From contig JAKZTB010000152.1 in the NCBI GenBank assembly GCA_047517345.1, positions 1 through 15,279 on the forward strand: 15,279 nt of DNA, read 5' to 3'. Positions 1 through 6,803 of this stretch are shown piece after piece. Position 1 is the stretch's first letter. Each line of letters begins with the position of its first letter. Position numbers and translations under genes: made by a program. Source of the stretch: GCA-2717185 sp047517345. Lineage in GTDB: Bacteria; Pseudomonadota; Alphaproteobacteria; UBA8366; GCA-2717185. Below the pieces are notes generated by a model. It did no database searches. It saw only the letters and a program-made list of their open reading frames with translations, and was not told where the DNA came from.

Positions 1-101
1 TCTACAATGCCCAGTGGATCGTCGAAAAGAACGGCTACCTGAGCCCCGCTCAAGCTCGTCAGGCGTGGCACGCCGCGATCTCAATCAGGCCCGCCGCGTG
101 A
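1..101 (+). CDS. Transposase C-terminus (IS3-type, 5' truncated by window edge)
   Basis: A frame open from base 3 encodes 32 residues starting YNAQWIVEKNGYLSP and ending at TGA 99-101. The YN-x-x-W-(I/L)-(V/I)-E-K-N-G-x-x-(S/T)-P pattern followed by an Ala-rich tail is typical of the last stretch of the integrase core and tail of IS3-family OrfB transposases. The catalytic DDE residues would lie upstream, outside the window. The putative right terminal repeat starts 11 bases after the stop, as expected for such an element. The fragment is short, so identification rests on one motif and its position. A C-terminus from another protein family is possible. Confidence 0.45.
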   Translation, partial: YNAQWIVEKNGYLSPAQARQAWHAAISIRPAA

Positions 102-111
102 GACAAACTTG

Positions 112-136
112 TGTCCAAGGAACCGGGTGCGCTACA
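112..136. repeat. Putative right terminal inverted repeat of the IS element
   Basis: A 25-base segment ends in CA and, on the complementary strand, starts with TGTAGCGC. It lies just downstream of the transposase-like stop codon. The matching left repeat is outside the window. The complement of bases 132-134 is the TAG that stops the neighbouring MFS gene, so the proposed IS boundary falls in the last sense codon of that gene. Confidence 0.4.
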
Positions 137-1340
137 AGAAATGGTCCTGGGCGCGCGCCACGGCCCGGTCATTCACGGCGAACGCCATAAGCAGACCGCT
201 CCCCAGGACGGCACCGACCAGCAGGAACGATAGGGCGCCGTAGCCAAGCTGGGCTACCAGTACGCCGCCGATCGCCGCACCCGCTGCGGTGCCGCCCCAG
301 TTGCTGCTGGATATGACGCCTGCCAACGTGCCCCGGGAGGCGCCGCCCGTTTCGGCGACCAGAATCATCAGAATGGTGGTGACGGGAACGATCAGCAACA
401 TGAAGAAGCCGGCTGTCAACACCGAGAACCACGTCCCCGCGCCTAGGAGAAATACGCCCAGTCCGGGAAAGGCGGCGGCGAGCAACAAGGCGGCGGTTAC
501 GGGAAGCCGTCTGGCGCTGCGGCCGATACTACCGCCCAGCAGAGGCGCCGCGGTCGTCCACAACGCGACGACGGCCACGGGCAGGGCGACCTCCACCGTC
601 CGCAAGCCGTAGGTCACGATAAGAAAGGCCGGAAAGAAGGTGACGACCGCGCCCCAGGCGATGCGGGCCATCATGTTCGTTCCCGCCATGTACCAGGTCA
701 CCGGAAAGGCGGCGACCCGCCGCAGCCTTCCGGCCAGATCCAGGCGTCTCGTCTGAGGCCGGTGGTGCGGGATGAGCACAAACAAGAGCAGGGCGGTCAG
801 CAGCAGCGCCAGCCCTAGAACCAGAAAGGGAATGCGCCACCCGGCGAAGTCGGCCAGGACGGCAGCCAGGGGGACTCCCAGCACGCTGCTCATCCCAGGC
901 TGCATGGTCAGGATTGCGATGGACATGGGCCTGCGCGGTTCGGGGCATATGTCTCCAACGAGCGCAACGCAGGTGGCCGGCACCATGCCGCCGCCGATTC
1001 CGACCAGGACGCTGAAACCCATCGCCACGGCGAAGCTGGGGGCCAGTCCCATGCCCAAGGCGCCTGCGGCCAGGAAGCAGGTGCCCAGGAGGAGCACCGG
1101 CTTGCGCCCGTAGGCATCGGAGAACGGCCCCGCCACCAGCGCCGTGACCGCCCAAACTCCGGCGGCTGTGGTGACGAGCTGTCCCGCCACGGGAACCGTT
1201 GTGCCCAGTGCCGAGGACATATCGACGAGCAGCGGCCCCAGCATCGCCACCGCCGTCACCGTCAAGAGCACGGCCAACGCCATGACGCCCAGGAGGAGCG
1301 GGTAGCCTCTTATTGCGGTGGAGTCCGGCGACACAGACAT
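132..1340 (-). CDS. MFS transporter (DHA1-like drug/solute efflux family)
   Basis: The gene encodes a 402-residue, strongly hydrophobic protein of the major facilitator superfamily with about 12 predicted membrane helices. The MFS motif A is seen between helices 2 and 3 at residues 71-82 (GPFSDAYGRKPV, with the conserved D-x-x-G-R-K core). This places it in the inner membrane as a proton-driven exporter or solute transporter of DHA1 type; the substrate cannot be read from sequence. The ATG at 1338-1340 is preceded by AGGGGAA at 1344-1350 with 3 bases between. Length is normal for the family (about 390-420). The 3' end is unusual: the stop codon TAG at 132-134 appears to belong to an insertion-sequence terminus, so a few native C-terminal residues may have been replaced. 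It diverges from the lipoprotein gene on the other strand. Confidence 0.85.
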   Translation of the reverse strand: MSVSPDSTAIRGYPLLLGVMALAVLLTVTAVAMLGPLLVDMSSALGTTVPVAGQLVTTAAGVWAVTALVAGPFSDAYGRKPVLLLGTCFLAAGALGMGLAPSFAVAMGFSVLVGIGGGMVPATCVALVGDICPEPRRPMSIAILTMQPGMSSVLGVPLAAVLADFAGWRIPFLVLGLALLLTALLLFVLIPHHRPQTRRLDLAGRLRRVAAFPVTWYMAGTNMMARIAWGAVVTFFPAFLIVTYGLRTVEVALPVAVVALWTTAAPLLGGSIGRSARRLPVTAALLLAAAFPGLGVFLLGAGTWFSVLTAGFFMLLIVPVTTILMILVAETGGASRGTLAGVISSSNWGGTAAGAAIGGVLVAQLGYGALSFLLVGAVLGSGLLMAFAVNDRAVARAQDHFL

Positions 1341-1452
1341 CGGTTCCCCTTACAGCACCGTCCGTGAAACAGCACTGTTGATTATGGATTCCAGCTTTGC
1401 GCCGGTATACCTTCAAAGCCCCATTGTTGCTGAATGCAGGGTATTGGAAGCA

Positions 1453-1962
1453 TTGGTTATTCGGGCAACATTCGTCGTATTTCGGTTGGTCGCACTCGCG
1501 TTGCTATTTTCCGGGTGTGACACTGTCAGCACTGTAAAATTATACGATGGGCCAGCGTTACAGGAGTCCAAGATATCGAGAATTCATCCCGCTGTTACAA
1601 TGCGCAAGAAAACGGGCGTTTTGGGAAAGCTGCTCTATGTTCCTTCGCATCGCGTCTTGGTTAAAGCGATCGACGGGAAAAAAGTCAAAACTGGCACCTT
1701 TTCCATCCTTCAATCCTTGCTCTCCGTCCGGCCTGGCGTACACACGGCGACGGTTTCAATGGATTGGGTCGAACAGGAAGTGCCAACGATAAAATTTTCC
1801 ACCGAGGCGGCACACACCTACCGCATTCAGGCTATGCCGATAAAGGGCCGTTTATGGGTCTGGGTCGAGGTTGTGACAAAATTCTACGAAGTGGTCGCAG
1901 GGGAAAGGCCGCCCGGCGCGCCAATCCCGAGTCATTCACCGGCGCCGGCCTATTATCGATAG
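1453..1962 (+). CDS. Small hypothetical lipoprotein
   Basis: The frame has an N-terminal hydrophobic stretch (FVVFRLVALALLFSGC) ending in an LFSGC lipobox, with the Cys codon at 1516-1518. The mature part is about 148 residues and ends with a Pro-rich tail. It includes a YDGPAL segment, a V-K-A-I-D-G-K segment, a PGVHT turn and an AHTYRIQA strand, a layout I associate with small uncharacterised proteobacterial lipoproteins of beta-rich fold. I cannot name the family. The start is uncertain. The open frame extends back to ATG codons at 1318 and 1384, but these would place the lipobox Cys at residue 67 or 45. The TTG at 1453 gives a normal 21-residue signal peptide, with AGGG at 1438-1441. Base composition is clearly more AT-rich than the flanking genes, which suggests transfer. 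It converges on the hydroxylase gene 17 bases away. Confidence 0.65.
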   Translation: MVIRATFVVFRLVALALLFSGCDTVSTVKLYDGPALQESKISRIHPAVTMRKKTGVLGKLLYVPSHRVLVKAIDGKKVKTGTFSILQSLLSVRPGVHTATVSMDWVEQEVPTIKFSTEAAHTYRIQAMPIKGRLWVWVEVVTKFYEVVAGERPPGAPIPSHSPAPAYYR

Positions 1963-1978
1963 CACGGAGAACCGGTGA
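1936..1978. terminator. Possible weak bidirectional terminator hairpin
   Basis: TCACCGG (1936-1942) and CCGGTGA (1972-1978) form a perfect 7-bp inverted repeat around a 29-base loop between two convergent genes. There is no T-run on either side and the loop is long, so intrinsic termination is doubtful. The position is the main argument. Confidence 0.2.
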
Positions 1979-1979
1979 T

Positions 1980-3497
1980 TCATTTCCGTTCAGTCAACGG
2001 TTGAGCGTGGCCCGAAGACGACCGGATGGTTGCCGGTTTTGCGCGGGCCTCCAGATCGTCCAGCATGGCGTTGATGCGGTCGACGTGCGGCTCCTTGTCG
2101 TAGGCCATGTACCGGGCCGATGCGATCCGCACCGGATCGCCCGAATAGTAGCGCTCGTAGAGCTGTTGGCGGCCCGAGAAGGAGGAGACCGCGGCATCGA
2201 AGGCGAGACGGAACAGGCGGATTCGGTCGTGCGAGTCGGCGTTGCCGGCCTGGAAGTATTTTTCGGCGTCTTCCGCCCGGGGACCGTCGAGTTCCGCGAA
2301 GGAGGGGACCGCGACCAGGCCGCCTGCGCCCATGAGCTGGATAATTTCGCACATGCGGTGGAACATTTTTGGAAACATCTGCCGTACGGTGTTGAGCGGC
2401 GCCGCGTTCGGTGCGTGGATGCCGTCATGCATAACCGTGCTCTCCGCCTCGCTCGCCACCAGGGCCGAGCGGACAAATTCGGCGTAATCGATCATTTCGG
2501 CCAGCATATTCTGCACATGCAGATGGGCGTCGATCTTGGTCTGCCGCGCCAGCGCGAAACCCAGCCCCATCATGAACTCGGCCTTGGCGAGGTTCTTCGT
2601 GCAAAACTGGTGCATCATGTGATTGATGGTGCCGGTCCGGTTGAACAGCCCGTTGCACATGGCAACGTCCCGGTAGACGAAGGTGCGCTCCCAGGGCACC
2701 AGAACGTCGTCGAAAATGACCATGCCATCGCCTTCGTCGAAGCGGTTCGAAAGCGGCGCGTCCATCGGCGACGCGACGTTCAAATTGACGAGCGATGGTC
2801 TGCAGATGAAGCGCAGCCCCGGCGCCGATATCGGAATCGAAAAACTGTAGGCGTAGGGAATCGATTCATCATTTGCGTTCAGGTAGGTCGAAGGCGCCGC
2901 CAACAGCTCGTCGGAAAAGGCGCAGAGCGTCGTCACCATACGGGCGCCGCGGATTATAAAACCTGCGTCGGTCTCCTTGACGATTTTGGCGGCGACATCC
3001 TTGCTTTGTTGTTCGACCGGGCGCGAACGGTCGACCTGCGGCGGGACCAGCGTGTGGGTCATGACCAGATCGCGTTCCCGGCAAAGCTCGTAATAGCCGC
3101 GCAGATAGTCGCCGAACGGGTGGTCGTCGCGCTGGAACTCCTCGGCGGCGGACGCCATGCCGGCGATCAGGCAGTTCATGAAATCCATGGATCTGCCGAC
3201 CATGCCGCAGGTGTGATCCATCCAGACCTTCACCATGCGCCGGCGTCTGGCCAAATCGTCCCGCGACCTTGGTTCGATGAACGAGAGGCCGACGCGATCT
3301 CCAGTACTGGGTGAGGGATAGGTCATCTCGTCAAGGCGCGCGGACTCGCATTGCATGTCGAAAAGCTCGGCCAATGTGCCCGCCGCCCCGGCGAAGCGCG
3401 GGTCGGTCGTCACATCCTCGACCCTCTCGCCGTCAATCCAGATTTGGCGATCGTCGCGGAGTCCCTCCAAAAACTGTTTACCGTTTCGAATACCCAT
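1980..3497 (-). CDS. HpaB-family FADH2-dependent aromatic monooxygenase, large component
   Basis: A 505-residue protein of the 4-hydroxyphenylacetate 3-monooxygenase (HpaB) / 4-hydroxybutyryl-CoA dehydratase superfamily. HpaB enzymes take reduced flavin from a separate reductase and add an ortho hydroxyl to a phenol. Family marks are the N-terminal NGKQFLEGLRDDRQIWIDGE, GRSMDFMN at 101-108, THTLVPPQVDR at 147-157 and the GAGGLVAVPS segment near the C-terminus. Arg102 and His148 match two of the phenol-contacting residues of HpaB (Arg100 and His142 in the Thermus enzyme). The third, a Tyr, is Phe106 here. I chose the ATG at 3495-3497 because AGGGGAAGG (3500-3508) lies 2 bases upstream; a longer frame from a TTG at 3518 lacks such a site. 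It lies 34 bases downstream of ligB, apparently in the same operon. No HpaC-type flavin reductase is in the window. Confidence 0.85.
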   Translation of the reverse strand: MGIRNGKQFLEGLRDDRQIWIDGERVEDVTTDPRFAGAAGTLAELFDMQCESARLDEMTYPSPSTGDRVGLSFIEPRSRDDLARRRRMVKVWMDHTCGMVGRSMDFMNCLIAGMASAAEEFQRDDHPFGDYLRGYYELCRERDLVMTHTLVPPQVDRSRPVEQQSKDVAAKIVKETDAGFIIRGARMVTTLCAFSDELLAAPSTYLNANDESIPYAYSFSIPISAPGLRFICRPSLVNLNVASPMDAPLSNRFDEGDGMVIFDDVLVPWERTFVYRDVAMCNGLFNRTGTINHMMHQFCTKNLAKAEFMMGLGFALARQTKIDAHLHVQNMLAEMIDYAEFVRSALVASEAESTVMHDGIHAPNAAPLNTVRQMFPKMFHRMCEIIQLMGAGGLVAVPSFAELDGPRAEDAEKYFQAGNADSHDRIRLFRLAFDAAVSSFSGRQQLYERYYSGDPVRIASARYMAYDKEPHVDRINAMLDDLEARAKPATIRSSSGHAQPLTERK

Positions 3498-3499
3498 CG

Positions 3500-3508
3500 C
3501 CTTCCCCT
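3500..3508 (-). promoter_or_regulatory. Ribosome binding site of the HpaB-type gene
   Basis: The minus strand reads AGGGGAAGG followed by CG and ATG. It fixes the start at 3497 rather than at the upstream TTG at 3518. Confidence 0.7.
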
Positions 3509-3531
3509 GACGCTGCAACGCCCTTTTTTTG

Positions 3532-4365
3532 CTATTCCCGATCTTCCAAGACCAGGAGTCCGTAACCCGTCAACATTGGTGCGTAATAGTTGCTGTGAAC
3601 ACGCTTGACCCGTGCGGAAAGCGCACCCCGCATGGTCAACCACATGATCATCTCAACCGATTCCGCGCCGCCGCGGCTGATATAGTCAGCATGGGAGAGC
3701 GCCGTCAGGTCGGCCGGCGATGTCTCCAGAAGATCGAGAAAACTGTTGTCCCATTCGGGGTTCGTCATGCCGAAGCGGGTTCCATGCAGTTGGTGAGACA
3801 GCCCACCCGTTCCCATGACCACGACCCGGAAATCGTCATCATAACTTTGAACGGCACGCCTGAGCGCGCGTCCCAGTTGGTAACACCGGTTGGCGGTGGG
3901 CAGCGGATGCTGGATCACATTGACGGCGAGTGGAAGAACCGGCGCCGGCCAATGTGTGTCCCACAACAGCGGCAGGATTGACAGAATTCCGTGATCGATC
4001 GACATCTCCTGGCAGAACGTCGGGTCGAATTCATCTTCGACCAAACTCTGCGCGACATGCCAGGCGAAATCGCTATCGCCGCTGAGGTCCGGCAAGTCGC
4101 GCTTTCCCCAACCTTCGTCGGCGCCGGGAAATACCTCGCCGACGCCAAGGGCAAATGTCGGATAGGCATCGAAAAAGAAGTTGTTCATATGATCGTTGTA
4201 AATTGCAATCAAGAGATTGGGTGCCGCTTTCGCCAACCATGGCTTTGCCGGTTCGTAGGCGTCGAAGAGTGGTTTCCAGAGCGGCGTCAGCTGTTCGCCG
4301 CTATCATACGCATGGGCGATTGAAGGGGCATGCGAAGTCCCGATCCCGCCGACGATATTACCCAT
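3532..4365 (-). CDS. ligB: Type III extradiol ring-cleavage dioxygenase, catalytic (LigB) subunit
   Basis: A 277-residue LigB-superfamily protein closely resembling the beta subunit of protocatechuate 4,5-dioxygenase. It uses Fe(II) and O2 to open a catecholic ring next to one of the hydroxyls. Landmarks: GTSHAPS with His12, IYNDH with His59, GADEGWG (81-87), the AWHVAQSLVEDEFD stretch, IDHG with His125, GTGGLSHQL with His191, and GAESVEM (233-239), which supplies the Glu ligand. These match the two iron-ligand His, the catalytic His pair and the Glu of Sphingobium LigB. The start is the ATG at 4363-4365, within ATGGGTAA, so it overlaps the ligA stop by 8 bases. A frame extending back to 4473 merely reads through ligA. 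LigAB relatives also act on gallate, methylgallate and other catechols, so protocatechuate is only the default guess; the symbol denotes the family. Confidence 0.88.
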   Translation of the reverse strand: MGNIVGGIGTSHAPSIAHAYDSGEQLTPLWKPLFDAYEPAKPWLAKAAPNLLIAIYNDHMNNFFFDAYPTFALGVGEVFPGADEGWGKRDLPDLSGDSDFAWHVAQSLVEDEFDPTFCQEMSIDHGILSILPLLWDTHWPAPVLPLAVNVIQHPLPTANRCYQLGRALRRAVQSYDDDFRVVVMGTGGLSHQLHGTRFGMTNPEWDNSFLDLLETSPADLTALSHADYISRGGAESVEMIMWLTMRGALSARVKRVHSNYYAPMLTGYGLLVLEDRE

Positions 4366-4720
4366 TTCCTTCAGTGCTCCTCGGCCCGCGGCGTGTGGCC
4401 ATGAACGCCGACAACGTCTCGCCCCGCATCGCAGCGCCCATTTCCAGCAAGTTGGAACCGACCGTCGCGGCAATCTTCAGCAACAGATAATTATTGCCAC
4501 CTGCTTCAAGCAGGCCTTGCCAGTTTCGCGCCGCGACAAGCGACTTTTCGGAATCATTAAGTTTAAATCGATCCATGTAGGCGTCTTCGTCTCCGAGAAA
4601 AGCCTTGCGGTTTTCCGGATTGGTCAAAGAACTGGCCAGCTTGTTTAGCCGGTACCCTTGGCGCGACCGTGCGCCCGTGAAGACTACGGTGCCGCCAATT
4701 TCATTACCGTTTGACGCCAT
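4358..4720 (-). CDS. ligA: Type III extradiol dioxygenase, small (LigA) subunit
   Basis: A 120-residue protein matching the LigA alpha subunit of protocatechuate 4,5-dioxygenase-type enzymes. LigA lids the active site of the LigB subunit and helps bind the substrate. The family pattern is clear from residue 20: GYRLNKLASSL, NRKAFLGDEDAY, FKLNDSE, and the RNWQGLLEAGGNNYLLLK stretch. The start is the ATG at 4718-4720, preceded by AGAGAGG about 6 bases upstream. The stop TAA lies within the start region of ligB (8-base overlap), so the subunits are probably translated in a coupled way at matched amounts. The gene sits 99 bases downstream of the flavoprotein gene on the same strand. Confidence 0.88.
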   Translation of the reverse strand: MASNGNEIGGTVVFTGARSRQGYRLNKLASSLTNPENRKAFLGDEDAYMDRFKLNDSEKSLVAARNWQGLLEAGGNNYLLLKIAATVGSNLLEMGAAMRGETLSAFMATRRGPRSTEGNG

Positions 4721-4819
4721 TCCATGCCTCTCTACTTTGCCTCCAAACCATCCGCTTAGAATAAAGGGGGAATTAAGGGTTTCGCTAGACTCCTTAAATG
4801 TGTAATCGCGGCCCGGACG

Positions 4820-6037
4820 TCAGTCTTCGGGGTAGGCGCCAAGCAGCACCTTGCCCATGTACTCGCGTGCATCGATCGGGGAATAGGGCTGCATGAAGGG
4901 GCCCGCGCGCACGTCCCGGTACAAACGCGTTAACGGGTTGCGCGCCATGTATCCGCCGCCGCCGCTCAAGTCCATGGTCTGGCTCACGATGTCGATCGCG
5001 TGCCGGTTCACGACCCATTTCGCGCTTTGATAATCCTTCATCAACTCATGGCCCTGCTCGTAGGTTGCCGTTGTGCCGCCATCGGTCGCCGCCATGAAGT
5101 CGTCGAGCTGCGTGCCGTGTCGTGCCAGGATGCTTTGCGCGGTGGCCAGGGAAATCTCCATTTCCGCCAGCGCATGATGCACGCCGGGCCGTGCCTTGGC
5201 CCCTTGGGCCGCCCGTTGCGCATCGAGCGCATATTGATACGCCGCTTCGGCAATGCCGAGGAAAGCACCGACCAGCGGTACGTTCGCCAGGGTGCGATGG
5301 ACCAGAACAGGTATGCTCCACCGTCCCCAGGGACCTATCTTGCGCAGTGCATCGTGCGGCACCAGGCAATCTTCGAGCTGTATCGACTGGCTACCAGACG
5401 CGCGCATACCCAACGCGTCCCAATCGCCCAGCTGCCGAACGCCCTCCGTATTCATGGGCAGTATGACGTTGGCGATATGATCGCCGTCGGCATCGCGCAT
5501 GCGCACATTGGTCGCGACGTGGGTGGCCAAGGGTGACATGGTGACGAAGTGCTTTGTGCCGTTGAGCCGCCAGCCCTCTTCGCTCTTTACCGCTTCGCTC
5601 AACGGATGAAGATTGTCCGTGCCGCGCTCGGTGGTCGTGGAGCAGATCAGCATCTCGCGTTTCGCCACCGCTTCGAGCAATTTTCTGGCCCGAAGGTAGG
5701 GTGCGGAGCCGGTTTCGCTGGCACGATAACGGGCGGCCATTCCGCGCGTCGCGGAAAGATGCATGCTGATCGCGATCGCGGCCGATCCATCGCCCTTGGC
5801 CAGTGTCGCGATGGTCAGCGTCCAGTCGTGCATGGAGCGCAGGCCCAACCCGCCAAGCTCCTCCGGCACGAACGCTGCCGCGATACCGGTGCGCTGCATG
5901 TCCGCATAATTTTCGGCGCAAATTTCGTTCGCCCGGTCCGCCGCGTCGGCGCGGTCTCTGAATATTTCGATCAGATCGTTGGCCGCGGCGATGACTCGCT
6001 CGCCGGCCGGGGTTGCTGGGGCAATGCTATAACTCAT
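4820..6037 (-). CDS. Acyl-CoA dehydrogenase-fold flavoprotein, probably a monooxygenase or atypical dehydrogenase
   Basis: A 405-residue protein with the three-part acyl-CoA dehydrogenase fold: helical N-terminal domain (PEELGGLGL at 58-66), beta middle domain (the CSTTTERGT flavin-binding stretch at 132-140, NGTKHFVT at 159-166, GMRASGSQS at 210-218) and helical C-terminal domain (SGGGGYMARNPLTRLYRDVR at 358-377). The segment after RDVR reads AGPFMQPYSPIDAREYMG, so the usual catalytic glutamate motif (Y-E-G-T) is missing. Family members lacking it include flavin-dependent monooxygenases of the DszC/HsaA kind, so a second hydroxylase of the aromatic pathway is plausible; a dehydrogenase on an unusual substrate is the alternative. 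The start ATG at 6035-6037 is chosen because the protein aligns from there. The frame runs open to 6169, but those extra residues look non-coding. It is the promoter-proximal gene of the ligAB/hydroxylase group. Confidence 0.8.
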   Translation of the reverse strand: MSYSIAPATPAGERVIAAANDLIEIFRDRADAADRANEICAENYADMQRTGIAAAFVPEELGGLGLRSMHDWTLTIATLAKGDGSAAIAISMHLSATRGMAARYRASETGSAPYLRARKLLEAVAKREMLICSTTTERGTDNLHPLSEAVKSEEGWRLNGTKHFVTMSPLATHVATNVRMRDADGDHIANVILPMNTEGVRQLGDWDALGMRASGSQSIQLEDCLVPHDALRKIGPWGRWSIPVLVHRTLANVPLVGAFLGIAEAAYQYALDAQRAAQGAKARPGVHHALAEMEISLATAQSILARHGTQLDDFMAATDGGTTATYEQGHELMKDYQSAKWVVNRHAIDIVSQTMDLSGGGGYMARNPLTRLYRDVRAGPFMQPYSPIDAREYMGKVLLGAYPED

Positions 6038-6115
6038 GGGGGGCCGTTCTTCTTCGCAATTTAAGTGCCGCGGGAACGGCGCGATGCCTCGCCGGTCAGC
6101 GCTGTTCGTTGGCCG

Positions 6116-6127
6116 CACGGGCCCGTG
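6116..6127. promoter_or_regulatory. Perfect 12-bp palindrome, possible operator
   Basis: CACGGGCCCGTG is a perfect palindrome in the intergenic region between the divergent flavoprotein and VOC genes, 79 bases upstream of the flavoprotein start. It could be a dimeric repressor or activator site for the catabolic genes. GC-rich palindromes also occur by chance in this base composition. Confidence 0.25.
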
Positions 6128-6305
6128 GCAACCGAAGCCAACGTCTTCAACGACAAACAGCGATCTCATCCGGCATCGCCGACACTATATTCGCGTATCG
6201 AAATCAAAGACAGTGCCGCTCTGCCGCGACGCCGGGCGTGGTGGCGCCCAGCTACCTCGGAAAACCGGACTCCAAATTGCTTTTAACGTAAATGCATAAG
6301 GAATT

Positions 6306-6345
6306 GTTTATTCGAATTTTTGTGCGTTACCTAAACTACCGAAGC
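6306..6345 (+). promoter_or_regulatory. Candidate promoter for the VOC gene pair
   Basis: An AT-rich block contains TTGTTT (a -35-like match) and, about 17 bases on, TTACCTAAACT (weak -10 matches). It lies 20-60 bases upstream of the first VOC start. The boxes match consensus only partly and the assignment is positional. Confidence 0.25.
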
Positions 6346-6367
6346 AATGAAATTCGATGGAGTCGGT

Positions 6368-6766
6368 ATGCCTCAAAATAGCCCGGAAATCGATTTGGTA
6401 AGACCGCGTGGCGACGACTCGACTTGCATCAGCGCTGTCGCACTGGTGACAGCGGATATGGCGGCGTCTTTGCGTTTCTACCGCGCGCTTGGCTTCACGC
6501 TGACCTATGGCGGCGAGGGCGCGGCCTTTAGCACGCTGCGCTGCGGGCACTGTTTCGTCAATTTGGCGCAGCGGGAAATCGACGTGCCGGTGCCGTGGTG
6601 GGGACGGGTGATCTTTCATGTTGCAGACGTCGACGCGATTTACGACAAGGCGGTGGCGAGCGGTTTCGACGTTGAGGCGCCGCCGCGCGATGCGTCCTGG
6701 GGCGAGCGGTACTTCCACGTCACCGATCCGGCGGGACATCAACTGAGTTTCGCCACGCCTCTGTGA
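6368..6766 (+). CDS. VOC superfamily (glyoxalase/bleomycin-resistance-like) protein with incomplete metal site
   Basis: A 132-residue single-module VOC protein with the beta-alpha-beta-beta-beta pattern twice: ALVTADMAASLRFYRALGF at 25-43, GRVIFHVADVDAIY at 79-92, and a closing TDPAGHQLSFATP at 119-131. In metal-dependent VOC enzymes the ligands come from the first strand of each half and the last strand. Here the first strand lacks His (AVALVT) and the closing strand has Ser where Glu is usual, so a binding protein or a cofactor-poor enzyme is more likely than a glyoxalase I or dioxygenase. The start is ATG 6368, because GGAG lies 5 bases upstream; an ATG at 6347 lacks a good site. The second VOC gene follows after 37 bases, probably in one transcript. 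Confidence 0.72.
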   Translation: MPQNSPEIDLVRPRGDDSTCISAVALVTADMAASLRFYRALGFTLTYGGEGAAFSTLRCGHCFVNLAQREIDVPVPWWGRVIFHVADVDAIYDKAVASGFDVEAPPRDASWGERYFHVTDPAGHQLSFATPL

Positions 6767-6803
6767 TATAGTCTCAAAATCGTAGAGCGCTACGGAGGGA
6801 AGA

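Larger units (their letters stand above)
1..136 (+). mobile_element. Right end of an IS3-type insertion sequence (partial)
   Basis: The window opens inside a reading frame that resembles the C-terminus of an IS3-family transposase (rve-type integrase). After its stop comes a segment starting TGTCCAAGGAACCGGG at 112 and ending GCTACA at 136. Read from the other strand, this begins 5'-TGTAGCGC and runs into CCCGGTTCCTTGGACA. A TG...CA terminus with a CCCGG(T)TTYTTGGACA-like core is what I know from terminal inverted repeats of several IS3-group elements. The left end and any target-site duplication lie outside the window, so the element and its completeness cannot be confirmed. The family assignment is an inference from memory of the family. 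Confidence 0.45.
6038..6367. other. Intergenic region between divergent transcription units
   Basis: These 330 bases separate the minus-strand aromatic genes from the plus-strand VOC genes. I see no convincing gene. The left two thirds are GC-rich and hold the 12-bp palindrome. The right part (about 6265-6345) is AT-rich and holds TAACG near 6287 and CGTTA near 6335 as a loose inverted pair, plus the candidate VOC promoter. Any pathway promoters and operators probably lie here. No regulator gene is adjacent. Confidence 0.5.

Noticed and set aside
529..1416. 295-codon minus-strand frame overlapping the MFS gene
   Set aside because: It is a +1-type shadow of the transporter gene, without hydrophobic helices or a start signal.
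1764..3314. 516-codon open frame on the plus strand
   Set aside because: It runs antisense through the HpaB-type gene, is rich in Arg/His/Gly as expected of a GC-rich shadow frame, and overlaps the lipoprotein end. The minus-strand gene has clear family motifs.
4366..4473. 36-codon N-terminal extension of ligB
   Set aside because: It is a shifted reading of the ligA coding region; LigB proteins begin just before the GTSHAPS motif.
6038..6169. 44-codon N-terminal extension of the ACAD-fold gene
   Set aside because: The open frame continues, but the residues do not look like the family; the protein aligns from the ATG at 6037.
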